A DNA stretch of 64,000 nucleotides from Prorocentrum cordatum (taxonomy: Eukaryota > Sar > Dinophyceae > Prorocentrales > Prorocentraceae), in NCBI GenBank assembly GCA_963575745.1, contig CAUYUJ010020686.1:59339-123338 (forward strand), written 5' to 3'. Below are positions 52,920-64,000 of this stretch, one piece after another. The notes under the pieces were generated by a model. That model saw only the letters and a program-made list of their open reading frames with translations, was not told the DNA's origin and did no database searches. The position numbers were made by a program, and so were the translations under genes. The stretch's first letter is position 1. Each line of letters opens with the position of its first letter.

Positions 52920-54082
52920 TGTGTGGGTCCTACATCGTGCGCCCATTCGGTGCCCCCCCGCAGGCCTCCAGCCCTCGCTCGGGGCCTGCTCGCCGCCCTC
53001 CTTTCCCCGCTTTTGCGGCCGCTTTTCATCGTGCAGCTGTTTGGTGCTCCCCCCCGCAGGCCTCCAGCTTTCGCTCAGGGCCTGCCTCCTTCCGCAGCCG
53101 CCGGCGTCGCCACCGCGCCGGGTGGCACTCTCACGCCCACGGGTGGGGTCTCGCTGGCTGCCTGCGCTTGGCTGGTGCCCACCGCCGCCGCCCTATTTGG
53201 GTGGGCCCTGTCACAGCGGGCTGGTTTTGCCGCCTGCTCGTGGCCTCCGGGCCGCCCCTCTCTGGCTACCTTGGGGTGCCCTGCCCCGCCGCCGCCCCCC
53301 GCCTCTTGGGGCGCCTGCCTTCTGTAGGTTTTGCCCAGGCGCTGCCTGTGGCACCCCGCTGGCCCTTGCCGTGCTTCGCCGGCCGGGCGACACTCGCTAC
53401 TTTGCCTGTGTCCCCCCTATTTGCTTGGTTGTCTGGCCACCTTCCCAGCGCCGGCTGCCGGTGTCTGACCGCTGTTGCCCCCATCGCACCTCGCCGCTGT
53501 CGGCTACTGCCCAGTTGGCTCGTTGCCTCGTGGCCCGCCTTGTTCGCCCACCCGGCCCGCCGCTCCCCCACTGGGCGTGGCCTTCCCGCGTTCTCCGCCT
53601 CCGGCTGGCGTTCGCCGCCTCTTGCCGTCGCCCTTCTCCACGCCTGCGCCCTGGCTCGCCTGGGCTCGGCAGTCGCCTCTTTTGGCCTCGGCACCCGCTG
53701 TGGCTGGGTGTTTGCTCCGTGCCTCCTCGCCTCGCCACTGGCCAGGCACGCCGTGGCGTCGGCTGTCGTCCTGCCTGCGCCCTGGGCCCGCCGCTCCCCC
53801 ACTTGGCGTGGCCCTGCTCCTTCTTTGCCCTGTCCTGCCGCGCCGTTGCGCACCGCCGGGCTGTCTCTCTCTTCCGCGCCTGCGCCTCGTTGGACCTCCT
53901 GGTTTCGCCTCTCCCCACCGTTGCCCGCGTTGGGGTGCTCTCCCGTCGGCTCGGGTCGATACTCTGCTTTGCTCGTCCTGCTCCCCCTACCGCCGCCTTT
54001 CCGCGGGCTGCCCGCTTGCGCTTCTGCTCTGTGCCGCTCAGTGCTGTGCGGTGCCGTCGCTTGCCATCCACCCCCCCCTGCC
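52920..54082. other. GC-rich, C-biased DNA with internal repeats, no gene assigned
   Basis: Two related 60-base stretches open it (TCGTGC..., CCCCGCAGGCCTCCAGC... at 52932 and 53030). CGCTCCCCCACT then GGGCGTGGCC or TTGGCGTGGCC occurs at 53562 and 53792. Three forward frames and one reverse frame are open for 240 to 620 codons, which extreme composition explains. No domain is recognised. Confidence 0.45.
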
Positions 54083-54540
54083 TGCGCCTCGCAGGCCCGC
54101 AGGCCTCGGCACTTCGGCTCATCCTTGGACCGTGCCTTGGTTCACTGGGTCGGGCTCTGCTACCGTGTGCTCTTCCATTCTCAGCTGCAGCTCAGTGCCG
54201 CTCCCCCCCCGGCTTCAGCCCCGTTTAGCTCAGTGCTGCTCAGTACCGGCGCGGGTTCCCTCTTTGCGGCGTCCCCCCCCGCCGCAGTCGGCAGCTCACT
54301 CGTGCCTCTCCGCCTGTACCGCCCGTGCGCGCCCCGTAGGCCCCCGCAGGTCTCGGCGCATTGGCCCATCCCTGGACTGTGTTCGGCTCACTGGGTCGGG
54401 CTCTGCTTCGTTGTGTTTTCCACCAGCTGCAGCTCCATGCTGCCTCCCGTCAACTTCAGCTCTGTGCAGCCCAGTGCAGCTCTGTCTTGGCGCTGCTCCA
54501 CCCCTCGGCGTTCCCCCCGCCGCAGCCGGCAGCTCTGAGT
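54083..54540. repeat. Two tandem copies of a 235 to 250-bp unit
   Basis: The units at about 54090 to 54300 and 54340 to 54540 match in order: GCAGGCCTCGGC, a CATCCTTGGACCGTG-type stretch, CACTGGGTCGGGCTCTGCT, CAGCTGCAGCTC and a CCCCGCCGCAGTCGGCAGCTC end. Divergence is moderate. Confidence 0.75.
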
Positions 54541-54701
54541 GGCCCAGCTTCCTCTCTTCCTGTCGCGCCGGGGCTCTTCCTCCTTCCGTGCATCGCGGCC
54601 TCAATTTGCATACAGCGTGTCCCCTGTTGCCATCCCGCCGGAGCAGTCGCCCTCTGCCCCGCCGGCCGACGCAAAAAGTTTGTATGCGTGCGTGCGTGCG
54701 T

Positions 54702-54740
<39 letters not shown>

Positions 54741-54914
54741 TGTGTGTGTGTCTGTGTGTGTGTGTGTGTCGCGCACGCTTCGTGCACCTGTGCCTTCGAC
54801 TGCTCGATCGCAGTTCGCACTTCCATCTGCTGCCCACGCTTGAGGACTCCCTGCGCCACAAGCTTCAAAAAGTGTGTCTCGCGCGGTTCATGTACGGGAG
54901 AATCCATTTTCTCC
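54541..54914. other. (TG)n microsatellite in unassigned DNA
   Basis: (GCGTGCGT) passes into (TG)n with two TC interruptions at about 54684 to 54768. No gene is recognised on either side. Confidence 0.85.
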
Positions 54915-55350
54915 TCCATATGGTCGTCGTCGCCGTCGTCGCCGCGCGCCCCCTGCCGCCACCGCCGCCGCCGCCGTCGTCGTCGTCGTTGTCGTCGTCG
55001 TCGTCGTCGTCGTCGTCTGCTTCGTCATCGTCATTGTCGTCGTCGTCGTCATCGTCGTTGTCATCGTGTTCGTCGTTGTCGTTGTCGTCATCGTCGTCGC
55101 CGCCGCCGCCGCCACCGCTCACGCCCCCACGCCTCGAGGCGGCGCGCCCGCTTCCGCTCCAGCCCCGCCGCCGTCGTCGCCGTCGCCGTCGTCGTCGTCG
55201 CCTCCGTTGTCGTCGTTGTCGTCGACGTCATTGTTCTCGTCGTCGTCGTCCGCGCGCCCACGCCCCGAGGCGGCGCGCCCGCTCCCGCGCCGGCCCCTCC
55301 GCCGCCGTCGCTGGACTTCGACCCCATCGGGATCCGGTCGCTGGACTGAG
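54915..55350. repeat. (CGT)n/(CGC)n tracts with a duplicated GC-rich segment
   Basis: CGTCGT and CGCCGC triplets at 54921 to 55112 and 55170 to 55250. A segment with CGCCCACGCCCCGAGGCGGC (55253) repeats CACGCCCCCACGCCTCGAGG (55118) after about 135 bases. From 55350 to 55560 nothing is recognised. Confidence 0.85.
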
Positions 55351-55560
55351 ACGCCACGCGCCGGCTCGGAGTCGAGGTCGGGGGAGGCCCCGTCGTCTCC
55401 GCGTCGTGGAAACAGTGCCGACAGCAACTCTCTGGCCAGTGTCGGCTTCCGGGGACCCTTGCTGGGCATCGGGGCCGTGAAACAATGATTCCACCTGAGA
55501 AGCTGGTCCCCAGGAAAGGGTCCAGATGTTTGGGGAGCCACGTTGTCAACAAAAGCGTGA

Positions 55561-55927
55561 TAGTTAGCGTGGGCCCCAAACGGCGCGTTCTAGCAGACTA
55601 CGTGGTGCAACCTACGTGGTGCAATGTATGCGGAGTAAGCTAGGTGATGCAACGTGTGCTGAACAATACATGTATTGCAATGTATCCGGTGCTATCCACA
55701 TGGTGCACTACATGTGGTGTAAGCTATGTCGTGCAGTCTATGTGGCGTGACCAGCGTGGCGCAGTCTATGTGGTATGACATATGTGGAACAGTATGTGTG
55801 ATGCAAACGATGTGGTGTCAACTATGTACTGCCATCAGTGTGGCGTCAGCTACGTAGTGCAACCCATGTGATGCAATGGAAGTGGCGTGAGCTCTGTGAT
55901 GCAAGCAATGCGGTGCACTATATGTAA
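55561..55927. repeat. TATGTGGTGCAATCTA array with AGCGTGG anchor
   Basis: Starts TTAGCGTGGGCCCCAAACGG, then about twenty imperfect 15- to 16-base units (CTATGTGGTGCAACC). Anchor and first units match those at 5473 and 7423, about 48 kb away, but here the 15-base units expanded and the AATGCAA part is absent. Confidence 0.85.
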
Positions 55928-56029
55928 CTACTACTAGTATTACTCCTGCTACTCCTAGCACTCCTATTACTCCTGCTGCTCCTGCTACTCCTCCTCCTCC
56001 TACTACTATTACTACTGCTACTACGACTG

Positions 56030-56077
<48 letters not shown>

Positions 56078-56094
56078 ATACCACCAGTACTACG

Positions 56095-56126
<32 letters not shown>

Positions 56127-56162
56127 TACTACTACTGCTGCTACTACTACTGCTACTACTAG

Positions 56163-56193
<31 letters not shown>

Positions 56194-56196
56194 TAT

Positions 56197-56235
<39 letters not shown>

Positions 56236-56391
56236 CACTACTACCTCTAATGCTGCTAGTACTACTAGTGCGACTACTACTACTACAATTATTGCTACGA
56301 GTACTGCCACGACTGATACTACTACTGCTACTTCTACGACCTTCTACTACTACCTCTACTGCTGATACTACTGCTACTCCTACAACAACTT

Positions 56392-56428
<37 letters not shown>

Positions 56429-56904
56429 CACGATTACTACTACGACTACTACGCGTACGACTACGACCACGACTACGACTATTACTACGACTACCATTGC
56501 TACTACGACAGCGATTATTATGATCTTTGCTAGTTGTAGTCGTAGTACTTCCACTACTACTACGAGTGCGACTACTACGACTACAACTACTACTACGACT
56601 GCTATTACTACTACCTTTTTGTACTATCACACCAACAGCAACTACTACTGCTACTACCTCTAATGCTGCTACTACTACGATGAGTACGACTACTACCACG
56701 ACAACTAATGCGATTATTACTAGTACTGCTACGACTGCGACCTTCTACTGCGAGTTCTGCTACTGCTAATGCGACGACGACTACCACGACTACAACGTCG
56801 AAGACCACTACGACTACGACGACGACGACTACTACTATTACAACTGGTACAGTGGTTACCATGTCAATTACGATTATTACTAGTATTACTACTACTAGTA
56901 CTAT

Positions 56905-56948
<44 letters not shown>

Positions 56949-57322
56949 GTACTGCTACTTTTTCGTATTACTACGACTACGAGGCTTACTAGAACTACTA
57001 CTATTTGTAGTACTACTAATACGACTATAATTATTACTCATATTCCTAAGATCACTACTGGTGAGGCAACTACTACCACTACTACTACTACGACGACTAC
57101 TACCACTATTTCTACACATGCAACTAGTATTAGTATTATTATGGCAGCTACTCCTACTACTTCTATTAAACCGGTTACGAATACGAGTACTGATACAAGT
57201 ACTACCTACTACTGCTATTACTACTACTACTACTACTACTAGTAGTAGTCGTAGCAATAGTAGTAGTGATAGTCGTAGTAGTAGTAGTAGTAGTAGTAGT
57301 AGTCGTAGTAGTAGTAGTAGTA

Positions 57323-57360
<38 letters not shown>

Positions 57361-57511
57361 CGTAGTACGTAGTAGTAGTAGATACAAGTACTACCTACTA
57401 CTGCTATTACTACTACTACTACTACTACTAGTAGTAGTCGTAGCAATAGTAGTAGTGATAGTCGTAGTAGTAGTAGTAGTAGTAGTAGTAGTCGTAGTAG
57501 TAGTAGTAGTA

Positions 57512-57549
<38 letters not shown>

Positions 57550-57586
57550 CGTAGTAGTCGTAGTAGTCGTAGTAGTCGTAGTAGTC

Positions 57587-57621
<35 letters not shown>

Positions 57622-57652
57622 CGTAGTAGTAGTCGTAGTCGCAGTCGTAGTC

Positions 57653-57704
<52 letters not shown>

Positions 57705-57835
57705 TAGTAATAGTAGTGGTAGTAGTAGTAGTAAGGGTCGTACTTCTTCTTCTACTGCTACTATCACGACTACTACTACTTTACTACTTACTTTGTTCCA
57801 TTTACTACTCACTACGTATCTACGACTACTACTAT

Positions 57836-57870
<35 letters not shown>

Positions 57871-58075
57871 TTACTACTACTACTACTACTACTACTACTG
57901 CTACAACAGCAACAACTAGTACTACGACTACTACGACTACTACGGCTACTACTACTACGACTACTACTACTACTACTACTACTGCTACTATTACTGCTAC
58001 TCCAACAGCAACAACAATTACTACTACTACTACTACTACTACGACGACTATTACTACTACTCCTATCCTTATTCT
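55928..58075. repeat. CTA / TAG trinucleotide tract, 2.1 kb, with inverted blocks
   Basis: (CTA)n-type DNA at 55928 to 57238, (TAG)n-type at 57239 to 57382, a short (CTA)n block at 57386 to 57430, (TAG)n-type at 57431 to 57735 and (CTA)n-type at 57760 to 58075. A 191-base segment (57187 to 57377) is repeated at 57378 onward. Adjacent CTA and TAG blocks are reverse complements and can fold into long hairpins. Confidence 0.95.
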
Positions 58076-58085
58076 TCATTAGAAT

Positions 58086-59765
58086 ATACTCCTACTCCCC
58101 CCTCAGGCCGGCAGATAGCGGGCGCATCCGGGTGGTCCCATCCTAACCTGTAAAAAACAATACAAAATCAATATTTTTCTTATTTTTTCCTCTCGACATG
58201 GACGTCCTGTCGTCCACGGCGATAATCCATTGCAAAAAATACCACAAAGAGCACACGCGCGCGTTCATGTCATAATCCTACCGAACACCGTGTGTTTGCA
58301 AGCATTTCAACATAAACACATCAAAAACCCAATGCTTTTTCACAAAAAATTGTACAAATTTCCCGCCCGGGGTCTCTTGCTGAAATCATAGGAAAACCAT
58401 AGGAATCTTAAGAATTCGGTCAAATCCAGAGATTTCGCGTCATCGCGCGGTGCACTCGCGATGCTCTGTCATGCACCCAGGCCGCGAATCTTGTGCAAAA
58501 AATACAACAAAGAGCACACTCGCGCGTTCATGTCAGAATCCTACCGAACACCGTGTGTTTGCAAGCATTTCAACATAAAAACATCAAAAACCCAATGCTT
58601 TTTCACAAAATTGCTTTGGGGTGTCCTGTCAGACCGTCGGGCTTCCTCCGGCCACCTCTGGCTTCCTGCGGTGTACCGGGCCATTCTCGACTCGTCTGGC
58701 AATGCGTGCGCGGCATTCAACACGCGCTCGCCAGTTCCCGTCGGCAACCGCCATCGCGGCCGCATCAGCTGTACCAAACCGGCTGGCCGGTTTGACTTCG
58801 GCCCCCAGTTGTGCCAGCTTTGCTTCTTATGTTGTGGGAGGGCGGGTGGGATTGGGCATGCCATGCTTGACTCGCTCGAGCTGGCTAGCTTGACTCCTAC
58901 TCGTATCCTTATTCCTTATTAGAATTTACTCCTACTCCCCCCTCAGGCCGGCAGATAGGGGCCGCATCCGGGTGGTCCCATCCTAACCTGTAAAAAACAA
59001 TACAAAATCAACATTTTTCTTATTTTTTCCTCTCGACATGGACGTCCTGTCGTCCACGGCGATAATCCATTGCAAAAAATACCACAAAGAGCACACGCGC
59101 GCGTTCATGTCAGAATCCTACCGAACACCGTGTGTTTGCAAGCATTTCAACATAAAAACATCAAAAACCCAATGCTTTTTCACAAAAATTGTACAAATTT
59201 CCCGCCCGGGCTCTCTTGCTGAAATCATAGGAAAACCATAGGAATCTTAAGAATTCGGTCAAATCCAGCGATTTCTCGTCATCGCGCGGTGCACTCGCGA
59301 TGCTCTGTCATGCACCCAGGCCGCGAATCCTGTGCAAAAAATACCACAAAGAGCACACTCGCGCGTTCATGTCAGAATCCTACCGAACACCGTGTGTTTG
59401 CAAGCATTTCAACATAAAAACATCAAAAACCCAATGCTTTTTCACAAAAATGCTTTGGGGTGTCCTGTCAGACCGTCGGGCTTCCTCCGGCCACCTCTGG
59501 CTTCCTGCGGTGTACCGGGCCATTCTCGACTCGTCTGGCAATGCGTGCGCGGCATTCAACACGCGCTCGCCAGTTCCCGTCGGCAACCGCCATCGCGGCC
59601 GCATCAGCTGTACCAAACCGGCTGGCCGGTGTGACTTCGGCCCCCAGTTGTGCCAGCTTTGCTTCTTTTGTTGTGGGAGGGCGGGTGGGACTGGGCATGC
59701 CATGCTTGACTCGCTCGAGCTGGCTAGCTATGGACTCCCTCCCCCTTCCCTACTCAATACTCCCG
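58086..59765. repeat. 839-bp tandem duplication with four sub-repeats
   Basis: CTCCTACTCCCCCCTCAGGC starts each unit (about 58089 and 58929). Inside each, a sub-repeat of about 125 bases (TGCAAAAAATACCACAAAGA through CCAATGCTTTTTCACAAAA) occurs twice, so four times in all (58228, 58490, 59068, 59330). A forward frame (58461 to 58922; 59300 to 59953) is open in both units. A minus-strand frame that looks more protein-like (59468 to 59698, KEAKLAQLGAEVTPASRFGT) is broken by a stop in the first unit. No domain is recognised. Confidence 0.88.
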
Positions 59766-60019
59766 CAACGGACTACGGGACCTGGGTTTGCATAGTTGCG
59801 ACGGCGACTGGCGGCTGGCGACGCCGCGACGGGACTGCCAGGACGGCCGACGGCCGCCCTGGTCCCAAAAAGAGTGGCAGGCGATTCGGTTGCGGCAGGC
59901 GGCACCGCCCGCAAAAGCTGCCTCCTGGGTCCCCATGGTGTTTAGCCAACTAAGAAATCCCCAACGGGGCATCGCTGTGTGGAGGAACGGCGTCGGATGT
60001 CTGTAGGGGTTGAACGAGG
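59766..60019. other. No gene recognised
   Basis: Non-repetitive DNA between the duplication and the next purine tract. Confidence 0.45.
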
Positions 60020-60282
60020 AGAGGAGGAAGGGAGGAGGAGGAGGAGGAGGAGGAGGAGGGAGGTGGAGAGGGGTGGAGGAGGAGGAGGAGGAGGGAGGAG
60101 GCGGGGAGGAGGAGGAGGAGGAGGAGGAGGAGGAGGAGGAGGAGGAGGAGGAGGTAGGAGTGGAGGGGAGGAGGAGGAGGAGGAGGAGGAGTGGAGAGGA
60201 AGGGAGGAGGAGGAGGAGGAAGAGGAGGAGGGGCCAGGAGGAGGAGGAGGAGGAGGAGGAGGAGGAGGAGGAGGAGGAAGAA

Positions 60283-60313
<31 letters not shown>

Positions 60314-61375
60314 AAGAAGAAGAAGAAGAAGAAGAAGAAGAAGAATAAGAAGAAGAATAAGAAGAAGAAGAATATTAAGAAGAATAATAATAATAAGAAG
60401 AAGAAGAAGAATAAGAAAAATAAGAAGAAGAAGAAGAAGAAGAATAAGAAGAAAAATAAGAATAATAATAATAAGAATAATAATAAGAAGAAGAAGAATA
60501 AGAAGAAGAAGAAGAAGACTATGAAGAAGAAGAAGAATAAGAAGAAGAATAATAATAATAAGAAGAAGAAGAAGAATAAGAAGAATAATAAGAGGAGGAG
60601 GAGGAGGAGGAGGAGGAGGAGGAACATAAATAACAACGAGAAAGAGAACGAGAAATATAATAAACGAGAGAAAGGACATATGAGGACGAGGAGGAGGCGG
60701 AGGAGGAGGACGAGGGGGAGGACGAGGACGACGACGAGAACGAAAACGAGAAGGAAGAGGTGGCGGAGAGGGAGGGAGGGAGGGCGGGAGGGAGGGAGGG
60801 AGGGAGGGAGGGACGGCTGCTGGAGGGAGGGAGGGGAACGGGATGGGGGGGGAGGCAGGAGGAGGAGGAGGAGGAGGGAGCGGGAGGAGGCAGGACGAGA
60901 GGAGGCCGAGGAGGAGGTTAGGTGGGGGAGGGGAGGGGAGGAGGAGGGAGTGAGGAGGAGGGGGGGGGCGGAGGAGGGGAGGAGGAGGAGGAGGGAGGGA
61001 GGAGGAGGAGGGAGGAAGAGAGGTAGGAGGAGGAGGACGAGGAGGAGGGAAGAGGGGGAGGAGCGCGGGAGGAATGAGGCGGGAGGGAGGAGGAGGAAGG
61101 GAAGGAAATGGAGGAATTGGAGGAGGAGGACTGAGGACGAGGACGGAACGTGGACGAAGACGAGAACGAGGACGAGGAGCAAAAGGTGGAGGAGAGGGAG
61201 GGAGGGAGGGAGGGCGGGAGGGAGGGAGGGAGGTAGGGACGGCTGGAGGGAGGGAGGGAAAGGGATGGGGGGAGTAGTAGTAGTAGTAGTAGTAGGAGGA
61301 GGAGGAGGAGGAGGAGGAGGAGGAGGAGGAGGAGGAGGAGGAGGAGGAGGAGGAGGAGGAGGAGGAGGAATAAGA
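60020..61375. repeat. GGA, GAA/AAT, GGA and GGGA purine tracts
   Basis: GGA at 60026 to 60282, GAA/AATAAG at 60283 to 60590, GGA at 60591 to 60622, GGAC and (GGGA)n with GGAGGGAGG runs at 60765 to 61265, (TAG)n at 61275 to 61295 and GGA at 61296 to 61370. A segment containing (GGGA)n is repeated at 60765 and 61195. The plus strand is almost pure purine for 1.3 kb. Confidence 0.96.
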
Positions 61376-61880
61376 GGAAAACTGTTAGTATACACAAGCG
61401 GACGGACGATACTATGGATACTACTAGAATTCGAAGAATAGTAATCGTACTATCACGAAAAAGACAGACAGTAATACTAATAGTAACAGGTAATAGTACG
61501 CGCGCGAACAGACATGATAGTAGCCCGATAGTGGGAGGAATCTTAATTGTAAGGCGAAGGCGAATATCATGACTAGGCATGTTATTACATAGCAGGGAAT
61601 CGCCAATACCAGTTCGAATTTTCTAATATTATTTCTAGTATCAATACTAGTAAGACTAACAGTAATGCATATTATTAGCATGGGGATGCTACCACTAACA
61701 CCATTAGTATTAATGCTAGTACGATTTATGCCAGTAGTACGAATGACACTACGAATCATGCTTATAACGGCAATAGTAATGATACAGACAACACGCGCAC
61801 TAAGCCTAGCACAATTCATTGTAGTACCACTAACACTACCAGTTTTATTTCTATAATTTTAAGAGTACTACTAGTAATAT
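61376..61880. other. A/T-rich DNA, probably a decayed CTA/TAG tract
   Basis: Many ACTA, TAGTA and ATTAGTA steps without strict period; likely an old trinucleotide tract. No gene is recognised. Confidence 0.55.
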
Positions 61881-61887
61881 GGCACGC

Positions 61888-61994
61888 ACCATTACTACTA
61901 TTACTACTACTATTACTACTACTATTACTACTACTACTACTGCTACTACTACTACTACTACTACTACTACTAATACTACTACTACTACTACTAT

Positions 61995-62063
<69 letters not shown>

Positions 62064-62212
62064 CACTCCTGCTTGTGCCAACGATGCTGTTCATACCAGT
62101 AACAACACGGACCATACCATTGACCGTATTATTGCTACGAATAGTATAGCACTACTCATAGTTATACTAATAATAGTAATACTCAAGATAACAATCGTAA
62201 TACTATTACCAC
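61888..62212. repeat. (CTA)n tract and A/T-rich flank
   Basis: CTA triplets with ATT, GCT and ACC interruptions at 61888 to 62066, followed by about 145 bases of A/T-rich DNA rich in ATAGTA and AATAAT. Confidence 0.93.
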
Positions 62213-62214
62213 TA

Positions 62215-62755
62215 CTACATGATGAAGAGGACCTGATGAGGATAACGCGAAGGAGGAGTACGAGGAGGAGGAGGAGGAGAAGACGGATGAATAATCATAT
62301 TAACATGAGGACGAATCAAACGACGAGGAATAAAGGGAGGAGGAGGAGAAGGCTGAGGAGGAGGAGGAGGAGGAGTAGGAACATGAGGGGGAGGAGGACG
62401 AGGAGGAGGAGGAGGGGCAGGAGGAGGAGGAGGAGGAGGAGGAGGAGGAGGAGGAGGGGGAGAAGGGAACAGGGAGGAGGGAGGCGGGAGGAGGGAGGAG
62501 GGAGGAGGCAGGGAGGAATGAGGAGGGAGGAGGGAGGTGGGAGGAAGGAAAAAGGAGGAGGCAGGGAGGAGGGAGGAGGGAGGAGGGAGGAAGGAAAAGG
62601 GAAGAAGGAGGAGGGAGGAGGGAGGAGGGGGAAGGAGGAGGAGAGATGAGGAGAGAGGGGGCAAGAGGAGGAGGGAGAACGGAGGAGGAAGGCGGGAGGA
62701 GGGAGGCGGGAGGAAGGTAATGTAATGGAATGGAATGGAATGGAATGGGATGAAA
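62215..62755. repeat. GGA / GGGAGGA tract ending in (GGAAT)n
   Basis: GGA and GGAGGGA units at 62250 to 62720, then five copies of GGAAT (62726 to 62750). Confidence 0.95.
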
Positions 62756-62783
62756 TGGCCAAATCGCGACGCGAAAGGATTAA

Positions 62784-64000
62784 TCAAGGAGGGATGAGGC
62801 CTCTGGCTCGATACTCCGACAACGACAAAAGCTTTGGCCAGAGCCCATCCTCGATCCGGTTTAAATCATAATGTCGGGATTTGTTGGTTCTATGCAAGCA
62901 CTCGGATGCAAGCCCTCGGATCTGATCGGAGGAGTAAAACCCGCAGGCTCCGCTAAACCAGAGCTTCAAGGTTTCATGAAACCGAAGGTTATGAGAGGAA
63001 TGCAGCCGCCCCCCCGCTCGATGGACTTTACACCCTGGAGGTATACTTGAAACAACACCGTCTACATCCTGCAGAGAAAAAACATGGCGTTTTAAGCCAA
63101 TCGTTGAGACCTTGTTTTGGTCGCGGACCCCTTACATCACGTACACTGGCGGCCACTGTCGTCGAGGGTGTGTTTGGTACAACATCTTGCCACGGTCGAC
63201 GGGGCAGGCGGAATGACGCGAAATTTTTCGAACTCACGCCTAGGCCGCGGGTCGACGCTCATGGCGTCCATGGTGGCCCGCAAAAGCCTTCGCCTGACCA
63301 GCTCCGCTCTTTCCTCATGGACTGCAGCGCGTGTGCGTACACATTCAGGCAGCCTGTACTCCTTGGCTGCCTGGCCTGCGAGCTCATCCGCTCGCTTGTT
63401 ACCGTGTCACATCCACGGCGCATGCCCTCGCTCTGCTGCTTCAACTTCCGACAAGTGTGAATTCATGAAAATGACTGACATTCGGCCGTGTCGAGATCCA
63501 GTAGCTTGCATATGTCGACCGATGGCTTGCCACAGGTCAACATCCGATTGATCATCACGAGGGCGAAGGTAGACTCGAGAGCTTCATCCTTTCTCCACCC
63601 CCTCGTTGTCTGTGAGATACACGGCCGCGCCCTGAGTGCATCGGAGGACATACTCAAGCACGGCCAGCTCGCCTCTATATACTGTCCGGCGCCAGCTCAG
63701 TGAAGAGCGCGCCTCTAAGGCAAAAGTGACTGGCTCACGCTGCCCGGTGATGGTGAATTCCACGCCGACGCGCCTCAGCTTCGGCGAGTGTGCGTCGGCC
63801 CCCCCGCTGGCGTCTCCACAGATGTAGAGCGGTTGGTCGTCGGTCCCGACAGCGAAGACTGGGCCATCACCATCTCGATCAGGTGTGAAGGTCCAAAGCT
63901 CCTGCGCCATGGGTGCAGGAACCTCGGCCCACTCCCGTGGGAGATGCCCTCGTAGCCACAAACATTCGTACTGCTCGTGCTGGCTGAGGGCCTGGCTCGC
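62784..64000 (-). pseudogene. LINE RNase H and C-terminal zinc region, minus strand, leaves the window
   Basis: Read from 64000 downward: CLWLRGHLPREWAEVPAP; then RNase H with YICGDASGG (Asp), RGELAVLEYVLR (Glu), VYLTDNEGVEKG (Asp), a TGA at 63584 to 63586, DVDLWQAIGRHMQATGSR, SVIFMNSHLSEVEAA, a TGA at 63407 to 63409, HGNKRADELAGQAAKEYRL (Asp) and, after about 60 codons, QCT, a TGA at 63137 to 63139, CKGSA. All three stops are TGA in one otherwise open frame. A further minus-strand frame (62784 to 62969) reads WFSGACGFYSSDQIRGLASE and LNRIEDGLWP, matching the last zinc domain of the ORF at 38641. The 5' end lies outside the window. Confidence 0.78.

Noticed and set aside
52717-55349. Three very long forward frames (503, 553 and 624 codons) and a 241-codon reverse frame
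   Set aside because: All frames are open because of C-biased, GC-rich DNA; the proteins are Pro/Ala/Leu/Cys strings without domains.
57266-57919. 217-codon valine-rich membrane-like protein
   Set aside because: Pure product of TAG triplets read in the GTA phase.

Overview
The window looks like nuclear DNA of a dinoflagellate. I cannot name the species; a high-GC core dinoflagellate would fit. Three plus-strand sites (34567, 42870, 49649) match the dinoflagellate trans-spliced leader, which in genomic DNA marks a retroposed cDNA. The recognisable coding sequence is almost all decayed non-LTR (LINE) retrotransposon. The rest is microsatellite, minisatellite, miniature inverted-repeat elements and composite repeats. 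I found no intact host gene, operon, rRNA, tRNA or CRISPR array.

Layout. 1-1.5 kb: minisatellite with a GCTGAACCC...GGGGCTCGTGC core. 1.9-3.2 kb: trinucleotide tracts. 3.8-8.5 kb: tandem duplication (period about 1.94 kb, plus a partial first unit) joining a TGCAA-type array, GC-rich DNA with a 72-bp coding-like repeat, a Mutator-like miniature element and a hexamer tract. 8.5-14.2 kb: hairpin and miniature elements, degenerate minisatellites, a LINE C-terminal remnant and composite repeat copy A. 14.7-20.6 kb: long decayed LINE on the plus strand (zinc-ribbon/coiled-coil ORF, endonuclease, reverse transcriptase, RNase H). 21-28 kb: minisatellites and composite units bounded by (GTT)n. 28.9-29.5 kb: 9-bp minisatellite reading as collagen-like Gly-X-Y. 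29.8-30.8 kb: reverse-transcriptase pseudogene. 32.2-33.4 kb: decayed coiled-coil coding region. 33.4-34.0 kb: composite copy B.

34-50 kb: long GGA/GAT/GCT tracts break up a minus-strand LINE endonuclease (36.3-37.0 kb), the best-preserved RNase H ORF (38.6-40.0 kb), unknown coding-like pieces near 41.7 and 44.0 kb, composite copy C (44.7-45.7 kb), and the three leader relics, the last being a stack of four. 50.4-50.8 kb: reverse-transcriptase fragment. 51.8-58.1 kb: TATATG tract, GC-rich repeats, (TG)n, (CGT)n and a 2-kb CTA/TAG tract. 58.1-59.8 kb: 839-bp duplication. 60-62.7 kb: GGA/GAA/CTA tracts. 62.8-64 kb: minus-strand LINE RNase H end leaving the window.

No pathway can be reconstructed. 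The coding remnants belong to one process: LINE enzymes nick DNA, copy RNA and degrade the RNA strand, and such machinery is the likely source of the retroposed leader-bearing cDNAs. Frameshifts, in-frame stops and microsatellite breaks show most copies here are dead.
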